The translations under genes and the position numbers were made by a program. From GCA-016699835 sp964543905 (GTDB lineage: Bacteria; Planctomycetota; Phycisphaerae; Phycisphaerales; UBA1924), in the NCBI GenBank assembly GCA_964543905.1, contig CAZIZO010000001.1, positions 310,001-374,000 on the forward strand: DNA of 64,000 bases, in the 5' to 3' direction. Numbering within the stretch: position 1 is the first letter of the stretch; every line of letters starts with the position of its first letter. Positions 38,840 to 47,680 of the stretch are shown piece after piece. The notes under the pieces are model-generated. The model did not search any database. It was not told where the DNA came from and saw only the letters and a list, made by a program, of their open reading frames with translations.

Positions 38840-40089
38840 ACCGAGCAGCGTGGCAGGTCGGGGCGTGCGTGGCGGCGCTGGTGATGAGCGCTGGCGTGGC
38901 GGGTGCGCGCGGAGTGAGTGCGTCTCGCGTGATCGTGGATGACGGGCTCAAGATGACGGCGGCTCGCGACCTCGTGATCGAGGAATCGACGGTTCGATTC
39001 GTGGACGGCGACGAGCGGCCTCGCACGCTCGAGCGGGCGCGGGTGCTCGCGATCCTGCCCGGGGAGGGCGGGGGGATCGCGAAGGACGACGGGCAGATCG
39101 TCTGGCGCGAGATCACGGACGTTCGGCGGGACGCCACGGGGCGGGTTGAGATGGTCGATGGTCAGGTCTTTCCGGGACGGCTGTCCCCGACCTCGGCGGA
39201 CACCAAGCCCGGAAGGCTGCGGTGGTCCAACGCGCTGCTGGGTGAACTCGAGTTTGCAATGGATGACGTGAGCGTGGCCGTCTTGCTGGGGGAGAAGGCG
39301 GTGCTGCCCAAGACGGACCGCTCGGCGGGGGACATGGTGGGGCTGGTCAATCAGGATCGGGTGGAGGGTTTTGTCTCGAAGATCGGGAGCGAGGTGGAGG
39401 TGGAAGTCTCGAACAAGCCCGTGAGGTTGCCGCTGGAGCGCGTCGCGTTTGTGCGATTCGCGAACGCGGAAAAGTCTGCGAAGGGCGCTCGGGCGTGGCT
39501 GAGCGATGCGACGGTGGTGAACGTCTCGGATGTGCGCATGACGTCGGATGGCATGGTGCAGATGCGTGTCCCGGCGCGGGGTGAGGCGAATGCGGCCCTG
39601 ACGATCCGTGGAGATGAGGTGGTGGCGATCAACCTGGACGCGGCACGGCTGCGCCCGCTGGCGACGATGGCGATGCGTGTGGCGGCGACGCCCAAGGATC
39701 GATTATGGGCGAAGCCGGCGTCGGTGCGCGACCCGATCTCTGCGCCGCTGGGCGCGAGTGAGGTGGAGATGCCGGGCCCGATGACGGTCGAGTGGACGCT
39801 GCCCGCGGGCGCGGAGCGCATGGCGGGGGTGGCGGAGTTGCCGGCGGGGGCGCGGGCGTGGGGGGATTTCACGCTGGTGCTGGAGGTGGTGGCGGGCACG
39901 ACGAAGAAGGAAGTCCTGCGCGAGCGGATGTATGAGGGGAAGACGAGCGTGGAGTTCAACTTCGCGATCGCGGCGGATGCCACGGCGGCGAAGGAGGGCG
40001 TAAAGGTGCGGGCGACGATCGATCCTGGGGAGAGCGGGCCGATCCAAGATCGGGTGGTCTTGCGACGGGTTTTGGTGCTGGTGAAGTAG
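38836..40089 (+). CDS. secreted beta-rich protein closing the envelope operon
   Basis: A 417-residue protein with a signal peptide ('ACVAALVMSAGVAGARG'). The body is predicted beta-rich: it has SH3-like short units such as 'DMVGLVNQDRVEGFVSKIGS' and 'GQIVWREITDVRRDATGRVE', which recall the LSm/SH3-like repeats of planctomycete secreted proteins. The last 150 residues look like a beta-sandwich ('GPMTVEWTLPAGAERMAG' to 'DRVVLRRVLVLVK'), possibly an NPCBM-like carbohydrate-binding fold. The ATG overlaps the previous stop, so it belongs to the same operon. It converges on the glycosyltransferase gene; only a short hairpin without a T-run (40092-40105) lies between. Confidence 0.8.
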   Translation: MNRAAWQVGACVAALVMSAGVAGARGVSASRVIVDDGLKMTAARDLVIEESTVRFVDGDERPRTLERARVLAILPGEGGGIAKDDGQIVWREITDVRRDATGRVEMVDGQVFPGRLSPTSADTKPGRLRWSNALLGELEFAMDDVSVAVLLGEKAVLPKTDRSAGDMVGLVNQDRVEGFVSKIGSEVEVEVSNKPVRLPLERVAFVRFANAEKSAKGARAWLSDATVVNVSDVRMTSDGMVQMRVPARGEANAALTIRGDEVVAINLDAARLRPLATMAMRVAATPKDRLWAKPASVRDPISAPLGASEVEMPGPMTVEWTLPAGAERMAGVAELPAGARAWGDFTLVLEVVAGTTKKEVLRERMYEGKTSVEFNFAIAADATAAKEGVKVRATIDPGESGPIQDRVVLRRVLVLVK

Positions 40090-40113
40090 ACGCGGCACGA
40101 GCCGCCACGAGGA

Positions 40114-42285
40114 TCACATGGCGAGGTAGTCCTCGATCGACTTCTTGCAGCGGGCTTCGTAGATGGGGTGGTATTGGGCGTAGAGGCGGAGGATCTCATC
40201 GCGATCCGTCAACGCGGCCTCGACGTAGTCGGCGATCACCTCGGCGCGGTCGGGGTAGGGGACGACGAGGCGCCTGTGGAGTTCCGGGCAATCTTCGAAG
40301 AGGTGGCTGTTGGGGCCGGTGAGGGCGGGGACGCCGAGGTGGAGGCTTTCGAGGGGGAGCATGGGGCAGCACTCGATGAACGTGACGTACATCGTGAGGT
40401 GGGTGCGGCGCATCTCCTGCTGAAGGATGGCGTGGGGGAGTTGGCGTTCCTGGACGTTTTCGACGGGGACTTTGAAGTAGTCGATGAGTTCGAGGGCGCG
40501 TTTATCGAGGCCGCTGCCTCGGAGGCGGATGTTGGGGACCATGGCGAGGGCGCTGAGCATGGCGTGCGGGATTTTGCGGTAGGTGGTGCCGCTGAGCCAC
40601 ATGCCGATGCGGCGTTCGGTGCCTGGGATGTGCGGCGGGGGTTGGAGGTCACCCTCGATGCGGTTGAGGAGGACGGCGCCGCGCACGCCGAGGGATCGGA
40701 CGAAGCGGTCGTAGCCCCACTTGTCGGAGGCGATGGTGTGGACGCGGCCGGCGCGGGCGGATTCGAGCCAGAGTTTGAAGATGTGCCAGGTGTAGTCTTC
40801 GAGGAACTGGGGGTAGGAAGCGTGGAAGAAGAGGTCGACGCGGAGGGAAGGCTTGCGGGCCTTCAAGATGAGCATGAGGCGATGCTGGAACTCGTCGCCT
40901 CCCGAAAGCACGATGTGGTTGCACCCGGTTTCGAGGAGGACGTCGGCGTGGTGCTGGAGGGTGTGCTCGGGGACGTTGTAGGGGTCTTCGTCGCGCGTGG
41001 AGGGGACGTGGTAGAGGTGTGGGAAGATGTTGCGAGTGGAACTGGTGACGCCGAGCCAGCGGGGGCAGGTGCTGGCGATGGCTTGCGGCTTCTCGCGCTG
41101 GACGCGTTCGATGAAGTCCTGCTCGGCCTTGGAGAAGGGCTGGCGAGAGCCGGGAGACTGCGGTTCGGCGGGCGCGGGGGCGAGGGTGGGCGCGGAGTCG
41201 CGCAGGACCATGGGCTCGCGTGCGGGGCGGACCTTGATGATGCGGGCGTCGGGGGAGTAGAGGTCGATCGTCTCGGATCGGCCCTTGAAGGTGACGCGAA
41301 CTTTGCCGGACCAGGCGTGAGCGATGAAGCAGAGTTCGGGATCGTCGTCGAGGGCGACGCGGAGGCGGCCACGCTCACTGTGGAGGCACTCGCCGTAGGG
41401 CCGGCTGGGCTCGGGTCGGCGTCGCCAGCCGTCCACGAGTTCGAAGTAGTCCCAGGGAATGGGGCGTTGGCCGACGCGGTTGGCGGCACCGATGAGCCAG
41501 ACCTCGTTGCCGGCGGACAAGTCGGCACGTTCGCCGAGGGCTTCGACGTCAACGACGCGGGTGTTGCGATTTTTGGCCCAGCGAAGGGCGTTGAAGGGGG
41601 CGGACGACTGGAGGCGCAGGCCGGCCTTGTGCCAGGACTTGCTCTTGATGAAGTCGAGTTCGAAGGACTTTTCGGCGACCTTCTCGAGGAGGGCGTCGAG
41701 TTGCGTGGTTTGGTCGGCAAGGGTGGTGGTGAAGGCGTCGTCGCTGGCGCCGCGGCCGAGGGCGGCCTTCATGGCGAGCGGGTCTTTTCGGGAGAGGAGG
41801 AAGGCGCCGATCCACTCGCCGTCGACATCGGCTTCGAGGGCGGAGGCGACCAGGGTGGAGAGGAGGAGTTCGGTGGGACGCCGATCGGACATGGGGAGGT
41901 TGACGAGGACGTAGTCGGCACGCTCAAGGCATGCCGCCAAGACGGCGTCGGCGGCGGACTGGTCGAGCGGGGCGAGGGCCTGTCCACAGATGCACAGGTC
42001 CCAATAGCCACGAGTTTGTGCGAGGGCCCGCGCGGGGTCGTGCGCGGCGATGGTGTCGAGGCGGACGCGGTCGGCGCGTTCGCGGCCGAGGGCGTCGTAG
42101 AGGAGCGTGGACCAGAGGCTCTCGCCGGAGATCTCGACGACGCGCGTCGGACGGAGCGTGGTCAGGACGCGGGCGGCGAAGGGGGTTGTGGGCCAGGTGG
42201 AGAGGGGCATGGGGTCGGGTGGCAGGTGGGCGAGGTCGAAGCGAACGAACGGGACGAGTGGCGGAGCCTGTTGAACGGAGACCAC
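40114..42285 (-). CDS. large glycosyltransferase (GT-B fold) with degenerate methyltransferase-like N-terminus
   Basis: A 723-residue cytoplasmic protein. Residues about 35-180 look like a Rossmann methyltransferase fold whose SAM motif is degenerate ('RVVEISGESLWSTLL'). The C-terminal ~350 residues resemble a GT4-type glycosyltransferase: 'DVLLETGCNHIVLSGGDEF' in the N-lobe and 'CPMLPLESLHLGVPALTG' in the donor-binding lobe, where 'E..HLGVPALTG' matches the usual EAxxxGxPV pattern. It is downstream of the Wzt-type ATPase and the coiled-coil methyltransferase on the same strand, so it probably builds or modifies the exported polysaccharide. I use the GTG at 42285 because GGAGG lies just upstream; an ATG at 42210 is an alternative without a ribosome site. 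Confidence 0.82.
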   Translation of the reverse strand: MVSVQQAPPLVPFVRFDLAHLPPDPMPLSTWPTTPFAARVLTTLRPTRVVEISGESLWSTLLYDALGRERADRVRLDTIAAHDPARALAQTRGYWDLCICGQALAPLDQSAADAVLAACLERADYVLVNLPMSDRRPTELLLSTLVASALEADVDGEWIGAFLLSRKDPLAMKAALGRGASDDAFTTTLADQTTQLDALLEKVAEKSFELDFIKSKSWHKAGLRLQSSAPFNALRWAKNRNTRVVDVEALGERADLSAGNEVWLIGAANRVGQRPIPWDYFELVDGWRRRPEPSRPYGECLHSERGRLRVALDDDPELCFIAHAWSGKVRVTFKGRSETIDLYSPDARIIKVRPAREPMVLRDSAPTLAPAPAEPQSPGSRQPFSKAEQDFIERVQREKPQAIASTCPRWLGVTSSTRNIFPHLYHVPSTRDEDPYNVPEHTLQHHADVLLETGCNHIVLSGGDEFQHRLMLILKARKPSLRVDLFFHASYPQFLEDYTWHIFKLWLESARAGRVHTIASDKWGYDRFVRSLGVRGAVLLNRIEGDLQPPPHIPGTERRIGMWLSGTTYRKIPHAMLSALAMVPNIRLRGSGLDKRALELIDYFKVPVENVQERQLPHAILQQEMRRTHLTMYVTFIECCPMLPLESLHLGVPALTGPNSHLFEDCPELHRRLVVPYPDRAEVIADYVEAALTDRDEILRLYAQYHPIYEARCKKSIEDYLAM

Positions 42286-42326
42286 GACGAGCCCTCCGCC
42301 CAGCGCCCCTGGTGGGGTAGGGGAAG

Positions 42327-43568
42327 TTAGGGCAAGGATTCGCCGCGGAGCGCGGCGTGGAGGCGCGCGACGAGACGATCGTTGGCTTGGAGGAGGGCGT
42401 TGACCCGCTGCTGGGCGCGATCGCGCTGGGCGGCGAGTTTGGCGGCCTCCTCGCGCCACGCCGCGAGCCGCTGGGCACGCTCGTCGGCGTCTCGTGCGGC
42501 GGCGGCGCGGGTCTCGGCGAGTTGGGATTCGAGTTGGGCCGTGGTGGAACTGGCGCGGAGGGCGTCGAGTTCGGCGGTGGCGGCGGCGCGTTGGCGGAGG
42601 GCGTCGTCGAGGGCGAGTTGGAGGGCGGCCAGTTGGTCGTGGGTGGGTCGGGTGACGAGGTCGGCGAGGCGGGCCTCGGCCTCTCGGAGGGCGACGGAGC
42701 GTCGCTCGAGTTCGAGTTCGATCTGGGCCACGCGAACGCGCACGGCCTCGGCGGCCTGATCGCGCTCGGCGAGGGCGGCCTCGCGGGCTCTCGTCAGGGC
42801 GGCGGCGTGGGCGTCCTTGTCGTTGATGCCGGCGACGAGGTCTCGCTCCATGCGGCGGTACATGGAGAGGATGACGGGCGACCAGGCGGGCTCGGGTCCC
42901 TTCTCCGCGAGGGCGACGCGGAAGGGGGTGTGGCAGATATAGCCTGAGGGGAGGACCTCGCAGACGTGCCCGAGTTTCGCATACGCACCCACAAGATCGT
43001 GGTGCCAGCAGCCCTCGTGGTCGCTGTCCACGAGCGGATAGGTTGGCGAAGTTTCGAGGTGGACGATGTGTCCGCGGGCGATGCGGAGGAGTTCTTCGAG
43101 TCGGCCCAGCAGGTCTTCGGGACGGACGTGGAGCAGCACCTCGGCGGTGTAGACGACGTCGAACTCCTTGTCGCCATAGGGGAGGCGCTCGGTCGGCAGT
43201 CCCACGGATATGTGTCTGCTCACCCACTCGGCACTGGCCCAGCGACGGCAGCCGGAGACCATGGCGGCGGACTGGTCGAAGCCGTATGCGTCGATGCCGG
43301 GGAGTTTGGAGAGGTTGCGGAGGTGGCGGCCTGGTCCACAGCCGAACTCGAGGACTTTCCCGGGCGCGCACCGGCTGATGTAGTCGGTGAGCATCAACTC
43401 TTGGATGTGGTAGTAGGGCTGGCCGCGCTTGCGGGTGTCGTATTCGTCGGCCCACGAGCCGCCGTGCTCACGCCAATATTGGTAGTTGGACGCGACGGCG
43501 TCGGCCCTGGACTTGGCGGGTGCCGATGCGGGAGCGGATGCGGGGTTGTCGGGCTTGGTTTCAAGCAT
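42327..43568 (-). CDS. SAM-dependent methyltransferase with C-terminal coiled coil
   Basis: A 413-residue protein. A class I methyltransferase domain occupies residues about 30-230, with motif I 'VLEFGCGPGRHL' at 72-83 and 'FDVVYTAEVLLHV' as the acidic and post-II region. Residues about 233-409 form a long Ala/Arg/Glu/Leu-rich coiled coil ('ELERRSVALREAEARLADLV'). It starts two bases after the stop of the Wzt-type ATPase gene, so the two are surely co-expressed. The pairing of a methyltransferase, a coiled coil and a Wzt with its C-terminal domain recalls WbdD, which caps the E. coli O9 chain and measures its length, but the kinase domain of WbdD is absent. Predicted role: chain capping or length control. 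Confidence 0.87.
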   Translation of the reverse strand: MLETKPDNPASAPASAPAKSRADAVASNYQYWREHGGSWADEYDTRKRGQPYYHIQELMLTDYISRCAPGKVLEFGCGPGRHLRNLSKLPGIDAYGFDQSAAMVSGCRRWASAEWVSRHISVGLPTERLPYGDKEFDVVYTAEVLLHVRPEDLLGRLEELLRIARGHIVHLETSPTYPLVDSDHEGCWHHDLVGAYAKLGHVCEVLPSGYICHTPFRVALAEKGPEPAWSPVILSMYRRMERDLVAGINDKDAHAAALTRAREAALAERDQAAEAVRVRVAQIELELERRSVALREAEARLADLVTRPTHDQLAALQLALDDALRQRAAATAELDALRASSTTAQLESQLAETRAAAARDADERAQRLAAWREEAAKLAAQRDRAQQRVNALLQANDRLVARLHAALRGESLP

Positions 43569-43570
43569 GC

Positions 43571-45016
43571 TTACAAGACTTCGCAGTCGATGCTGATCGG
43601 CTGGAAGAACTTGTAGTGTACGGGGCGATCGGCGCGGGCGAGGACCATGAAGGCGGCGCACCCGTCGACCTGATCGAACAGAACATTGTCCGAATAATCG
43701 CGGCTGGAGACGCGGTTGACGGCGAGGGAGACGCCGAAGTTGCCGGGTCGGAAGCGATTCTCAAACGAAAACCGGACCTTGGCGACCTGACCCGGGATCA
43801 GGCGCGGGAGCGTCTTTCGCTCGTCGAAGGTTGTGGTGCCCATGAGGTCGATGCCGGTCATGTCGCGGATGAGGAAACTGAGCGACAAGTTGTCGGCGGC
43901 GATGTGGGCGCGGATGGTTGCCTCGACGGTGATCTGGTCGCCGAGTTGGAAGGCCTTGCAGGGCTCACCGGATTTGTCGAGGGTGTGGACGTGCTCGATC
44001 TGGACGTGCCCTGTGCCATAGCGGGTCTTGCCCGGCACATCGCGCTGGAAGGGGATTGGGCGCGTGAGGTCGGTCTGCACTGCCAGCGCTTCCTTGTTCG
44101 ATTCGCCGCGGATGAAGGAGAGGTATTGATCGACGCCGGGCTCGGCGGGGCCGAAGTATCGCGGCTGCCCACGATCCAGGAAGAGGGCTTTGTCGCAGAT
44201 CGAGCGCACGGAATCGGGCGAGTGGGAGACGAACAAGAGTGTCAGGCCATTGTCGCGGAGTTGGCGGAGTCGCGCGAGGCAGCGCTGCTGGAAGCCGATG
44301 TCGCCCACAGCCAGGATCTCGTCGACGATCATGATCTCGGGCTCGACGGAGAAGCCGACGGCAAACGCGAGCCGCGCCGACATGCCGCTGGAATACGTCT
44401 TGATGGGCTGGTCGAGGAACTCGCCGATGTCGGCGAAGGCGGCGATGTCGTCGAACCTGGCCTCCATCTCGCGGCGGGGGATGCCGAGGATCGCGCCCTT
44501 GAGGAAGACGTTCTCGCGCCCGGTGAACTCGGTGTTGAAGCCGCTGCCGAGTTCGAGCATGGCGGCGATGCGGCCCTTGACCTGCACCTCGCCCTCGGTG
44601 GGCGTGAGCGTGCCGGCGATGAGTTGGAGGAGGGTGGACTTGCCGCCGCCGTTGCGGCCGAGGATGCCGACCGAGTCGCCCGGGAAGATCTCAAAGGAGA
44701 CGCCGCGGAGCGCCCAGAACTCGCGGTAGAACTGCTTCTTCCAGCGGAAGAAGGCCTGCTTGAGGCGGTCCTGCGGCTTGTCGTAGATGTGGTAGCACTT
44801 GCCGAGGTTGCGCACGGCGATGACGGGGGAGGGGCTCTCCGCTGGCGCGGGGGAGGGGGGTTGGCCTATGGCGTGGAAGGGGACTTCTGATGGCACGCCG
44901 CCGCCGGGTGAAGACGAAGAAGAGGAGAGGAAGGCCGAGCCACGCTCGCGCGAGGGGGGCAGGGTGGCGGGCGTAGGGTGCTCGGCGTCGAGTTGGGGGG
45001 TGGTGGGGTTGGGCAC
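43571..45016 (-). CDS. wzt: polysaccharide ABC exporter ATP-binding protein (Wzt-type)
   Basis: The ATPase subunit of a lipopolysaccharide or capsule-type exporter. The ABC domain (about residues 65-310 in this model) has Walker A 'GRNGGGKST' at 120-128, the signature 'YSSGMSARLAFAVG', Walker B 'IMIVDEILAVGD' and the switch 'FVSHS'. The C-terminal ~160 residues form a Wzt_C-like beta-sandwich ('LGDQITVEATIRAHIAADNL', 'LIRDMTGIDLMGTTTFDERK'), which in E. coli O9a recognises the capped end of the glycan. The start is uncertain: GTG codons at 45016, 45043 and 44896 lack good ribosome sites, and the first ~60 residues are Pro/Ser-rich. Its expected partner, the Wzm permease, lies 2.7 kb upstream past two opposite-strand genes. 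Confidence 0.9.
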   Translation of the reverse strand: MPNPTTPQLDAEHPTPATLPPSRERGSAFLSSSSSSPGGGVPSEVPFHAIGQPPSPAPAESPSPVIAVRNLGKCYHIYDKPQDRLKQAFFRWKKQFYREFWALRGVSFEIFPGDSVGILGRNGGGKSTLLQLIAGTLTPTEGEVQVKGRIAAMLELGSGFNTEFTGRENVFLKGAILGIPRREMEARFDDIAAFADIGEFLDQPIKTYSSGMSARLAFAVGFSVEPEIMIVDEILAVGDIGFQQRCLARLRQLRDNGLTLLFVSHSPDSVRSICDKALFLDRGQPRYFGPAEPGVDQYLSFIRGESNKEALAVQTDLTRPIPFQRDVPGKTRYGTGHVQIEHVHTLDKSGEPCKAFQLGDQITVEATIRAHIAADNLSLSFLIRDMTGIDLMGTTTFDERKTLPRLIPGQVAKVRFSFENRFRPGNFGVSLAVNRVSSRDYSDNVLFDQVDGCAAFMVLARADRPVHYKFFQPISIDCEVL

Positions 45017-45236
45017 GTGGGTTTGGGATTGTAGATTGGGCACCGGGCCAGTTGCCGACCAGGAAAAAGGCGCGACCCGGGCCGTTCGCACCAATCGACA
45101 CGGTACGGGATTGCAAACAGGTTGCAAGCTCGTCGGCAAAGTGAGACATTCGCGAAACCGCCCTTGCTTTTTGAGAAAGTTGAGGTAGATTGATATTGAA
45201 CTTGCAGGTACGCTCGAACGCCGCAGGAGGAACCAC

Positions 45237-46595
45237 GTGCCTCGCCAGATGGCCTTGTATTTTGCGGTGCTCTTCGTCTCGACAACTTGCCGAAATGATT
45301 GTCTTGGCCAGCGTGCCGGACAGGAATACTCGGATCGCACATTGCTCGTGGAATGGTGCGACGCGGAATCTGCCCGTGTCGCCCAAGATGAGCCGCACCC
45401 ACTTCTACGAGCACTGGGAGGTGCGGTTACTTGGGTCTCGCGCTACCAACCACGCTTCTCAGTCGTACATGTGGACCCTCGACTCATAGCAACCGCCACA
45501 GTCGTTCTTCGAGAGGTTCCAGGAGTTCGACGAGTCACACGAGATTCGATCATGCGTGGCTCGATCGCTCCGAACGACGACTACTGGAATCTACAAACCG
45601 GTATGCGGCGCATATGTATTGAGCAAGCGTGGGACGTGCGAACAGACGGGGTTGGCCACATCATCGCCATCGTCGATCGAGGGGTTCAGTTCAACCTCAA
45701 CGATCTCAAAGCGAATACGTGGTCCAACACGACGGAAGTAAACGGAGTGCTTGGACAGGATGATGATAGCAACGGTGTCGTAGATGATTACAATGGGGCG
45801 TCCTTCGTCGAACTCTGGGATGATGCATATACGTCACCAAACGATCCACTGGAACGCACGAACGGCATCACCTTCGACCATGGAACGCCCATCGCGTCGA
45901 TCGCTGGAGCGATCGGCAACAACGAAACGGGCCAAGGCGACAGTGGCATCGCCGGAGCTGCGTGGACATGCACGATCATGCCCGTGAAGGTTGCCGGAAA
46001 CTATTGGCTGTTTTCAGGAACCTACCAGGGGCTCGAATACGCCTACGCGAACGGCGCAAGGATCATCAACTGTAGTTGGCACATGGATGACGATTCTGCT
46101 GCTGAGTATCTCAAAGAGTTCATGCTGTACTCAAGCGATGCGCTTTATGTTGTTGCGGCGAACAATGCGAACCAGAACTTGGACCCTCCGAGCACGTTGC
46201 GACAGTATCCCGCCTCACTCTCTCCGACGGTGCCGAACATGATCGTGGTAGGAGCGTCAACGGACACGGATACACGCTGGCATGCTTCGCAGCATGAAGG
46301 ATCTAACTGGGGAGCTACAATTGTGCATGTATTTGCACCCGGAGAGTTCATCACGTCGTTGAGTTCTCTGCCGAGTACGCCGTACGCACGGTATTCGGGT
46401 ACGTCCTTGGCCACCCCCATCGTGAGCGGCGTGGCATCGTTGGTCTGGGGCAAGTTCCCCTCGGATACTGCACTGCAGGTCAAAGCGAGAATCCTCAACG
46501 CTGCCAACCCTGTGGCACCGGGTCACCCGCTCTATGGACTATCCCAACGAGGCTTGGTAAACGCAGCGGCAGCCCTAGGCGGTTCGTGCCCATAG
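45237..46595 (+). CDS. secreted subtilisin-like (S8) serine protease
   Basis: A 452-residue exported peptidase. AGGAGGAA lies seven bases before the GTG start and a hydrophobic signal follows ('MALYFAVLFVSTTC'). The catalytic triad is Asp147 ('IAIVDRGVQFN'), His215 ('FDHGTPIASIAG') and Ser390 ('YSGTSLATPIVSG'), with oxyanion Asn309 or Asn310 in 'AANNANQN'. The Asp motif reads DRG in place of the common DTG/DSG. The segment 'DDDSNGVVDDYNG' is the Asp-rich stretch common in planctomycete subtilases. Codons are visibly richer in A and T than in the flanking genes. It is on the opposite strand to the surrounding wzm/wzt genes and is followed by the CTERM-tagged protein, which may be its substrate or partner. 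Confidence 0.9.
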   Translation: MPRQMALYFAVLFVSTTCRNDCLGQRAGQEYSDRTLLVEWCDAESARVAQDEPHPLLRALGGAVTWVSRYQPRFSVVHVDPRLIATATVVLREVPGVRRVTRDSIMRGSIAPNDDYWNLQTGMRRICIEQAWDVRTDGVGHIIAIVDRGVQFNLNDLKANTWSNTTEVNGVLGQDDDSNGVVDDYNGASFVELWDDAYTSPNDPLERTNGITFDHGTPIASIAGAIGNNETGQGDSGIAGAAWTCTIMPVKVAGNYWLFSGTYQGLEYAYANGARIINCSWHMDDDSAAEYLKEFMLYSSDALYVVAANNANQNLDPPSTLRQYPASLSPTVPNMIVVGASTDTDTRWHASQHEGSNWGATIVHVFAPGEFITSLSSLPSTPYARYSGTSLATPIVSGVASLVWGKFPSDTALQVKARILNAANPVAPGHPLYGLSQRGLVNAAAALGGSCP

Positions 46596-46624
46596 CCCCG
46601 GTGGACTGATTGTGGAACCAAGCG

Positions 46625-47368
46625 ATGACATGGCAGACTCAAATAGTTCTGATTGCCTCAGCACATTTGGTTTTATGCGCTGGCGTGCAGGCTCAACCCG
46701 TATTCACAACTGAGGGCACAGCGAGATGGTGGTGGCGTGGTTCCATCGACGACGGTACAACGTGGCAGACCGAACGCCTATCTCTCGATCATGGCAATAG
46801 AGATGTAGTGTTGGAGGCGTGGTGCGAGTACCCTCGCCTGACGCCACAGACCTATTTCGGTCAGGTCAGCGTGGAGTATGTCGTCACTTTACAAGGTACC
46901 AGCACCATATCCGACCGCTTCGATACGTCTTCTGCACGGCAGGGCAGAGACTTTGTTGGTATACCACCCTTACAAAACTACCTATTTGGAAATCGTCTGA
47001 AACTAGACGCTATGGATGATGCCACGCCACCGGGCGGGCGTCCTGGTGGGATATTACTAGCTCAATCTGCGCCTCCTGGAATTGAGTTTGTGAACTATGA
47101 CAACCCAGTACGAGCTTTCCAATGCACTCTACGGGTTGGGGAGAACACTGGTTCGCGGTTGTTGGAGACAGTGTTTCGACCGTGGCTCCCGCAGTTTACA
47201 GATGGGAGGAGGCACCTACAGACTTGGAACTACCCGGACCCGAACTCACTTAATCTTCCTTTGCTGATTCAAGATTCTTTTGTTATTGATGTGGTGCCAT
47301 CTCCTGGTACTATGCTTCTGCCGAGTCTGTCATTACTCATCGCACACCCTGCTCGACGTCGGTACTGA
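46625..47368 (+). CDS. secreted protein with PEP-CTERM-like sorting tail
   Basis: A 247-residue protein with a signal peptide ('LIASAHLVLCAGVQA') and a C-terminal tail of the form 'VVPSPGTMLLPSLSLLIAHP' followed by three Arg: a VPxPG motif, a hydrophobic stretch and a basic end, as in planctomycete PEP-CTERM proteins sorted by exosortase-like enzymes. The middle is beta-rich ('YFGQVSVEYVVTLQGTSTIS'). Base composition is clearly lower in GC than that of the neighbours. It lies 29 bases after the protease stop and is probably cotranscribed. A TTG at 46610 could extend it by five residues; the ATG is chosen because the signal peptide starts there. Function unknown. Confidence 0.8.
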   Translation: MTWQTQIVLIASAHLVLCAGVQAQPVFTTEGTARWWWRGSIDDGTTWQTERLSLDHGNRDVVLEAWCEYPRLTPQTYFGQVSVEYVVTLQGTSTISDRFDTSSARQGRDFVGIPPLQNYLFGNRLKLDAMDDATPPGGRPGGILLAQSAPPGIEFVNYDNPVRAFQCTLRVGENTGSRLLETVFRPWLPQFTDGRRHLQTWNYPDPNSLNLPLLIQDSFVIDVVPSPGTMLLPSLSLLIAHPARRRY

Positions 47369-47420
47369 GGAAGGTGGACCCAATCGCGCGTGACGGCAAG
47401 TGGGCGGGACTTGCCCGTGG

Positions 47421-47449
47421 CCCGGACCCTGCTCGGAGGGTCCGGGCTT
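47421..47449 (+). terminator. terminator-like hairpin after the protease pair
   Basis: CCCGGACCCT (47421-47430) pairs perfectly with AGGGTCCGGG (47437-47446) around a six-base loop, followed by CTTT. It lies about 50 bases after the stop of the CTERM-tagged gene. The T-run is short. Confidence 0.6.
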
Positions 47450-47661
47450 TGGGGCGGACGTGGGCGAAGGGCGGGTGGCGTGGTTCGGGGCTTTGGCCGA
47501 ACCACGTTCGTAGGTCGCGGATTCGCGGTTCGCTCCGCCCCCCCCGAAGCAGCAACCCGCTGCACCCGCATCCCCCCGCTGCTTGCGGCATCCCCCACGT
47601 CCGTTACGTTGCATGCCGATTCTCGTTGGAGATCGGGCGGAGAAGAGGCGGGAGAAGGTCG

Positions 47662-47680
47662 AGGCGGGTGGGACACCCGC
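47662..47680. repeat. palindromic repeat with GGA loop
   Basis: GGCGGGTG and CACCCGCC form a perfect eight-base stem around GGA. It has the stem-GGA-stem architecture of the repeats at 55097-55115 and 55056-55076, though the arms differ. Confidence 0.5.

Noticed and set aside
40092..40105. GCGGC-ACGA-GCCGC hairpin between convergent genes as a terminator.
   Set aside because: Only a five-base stem with no T-run.
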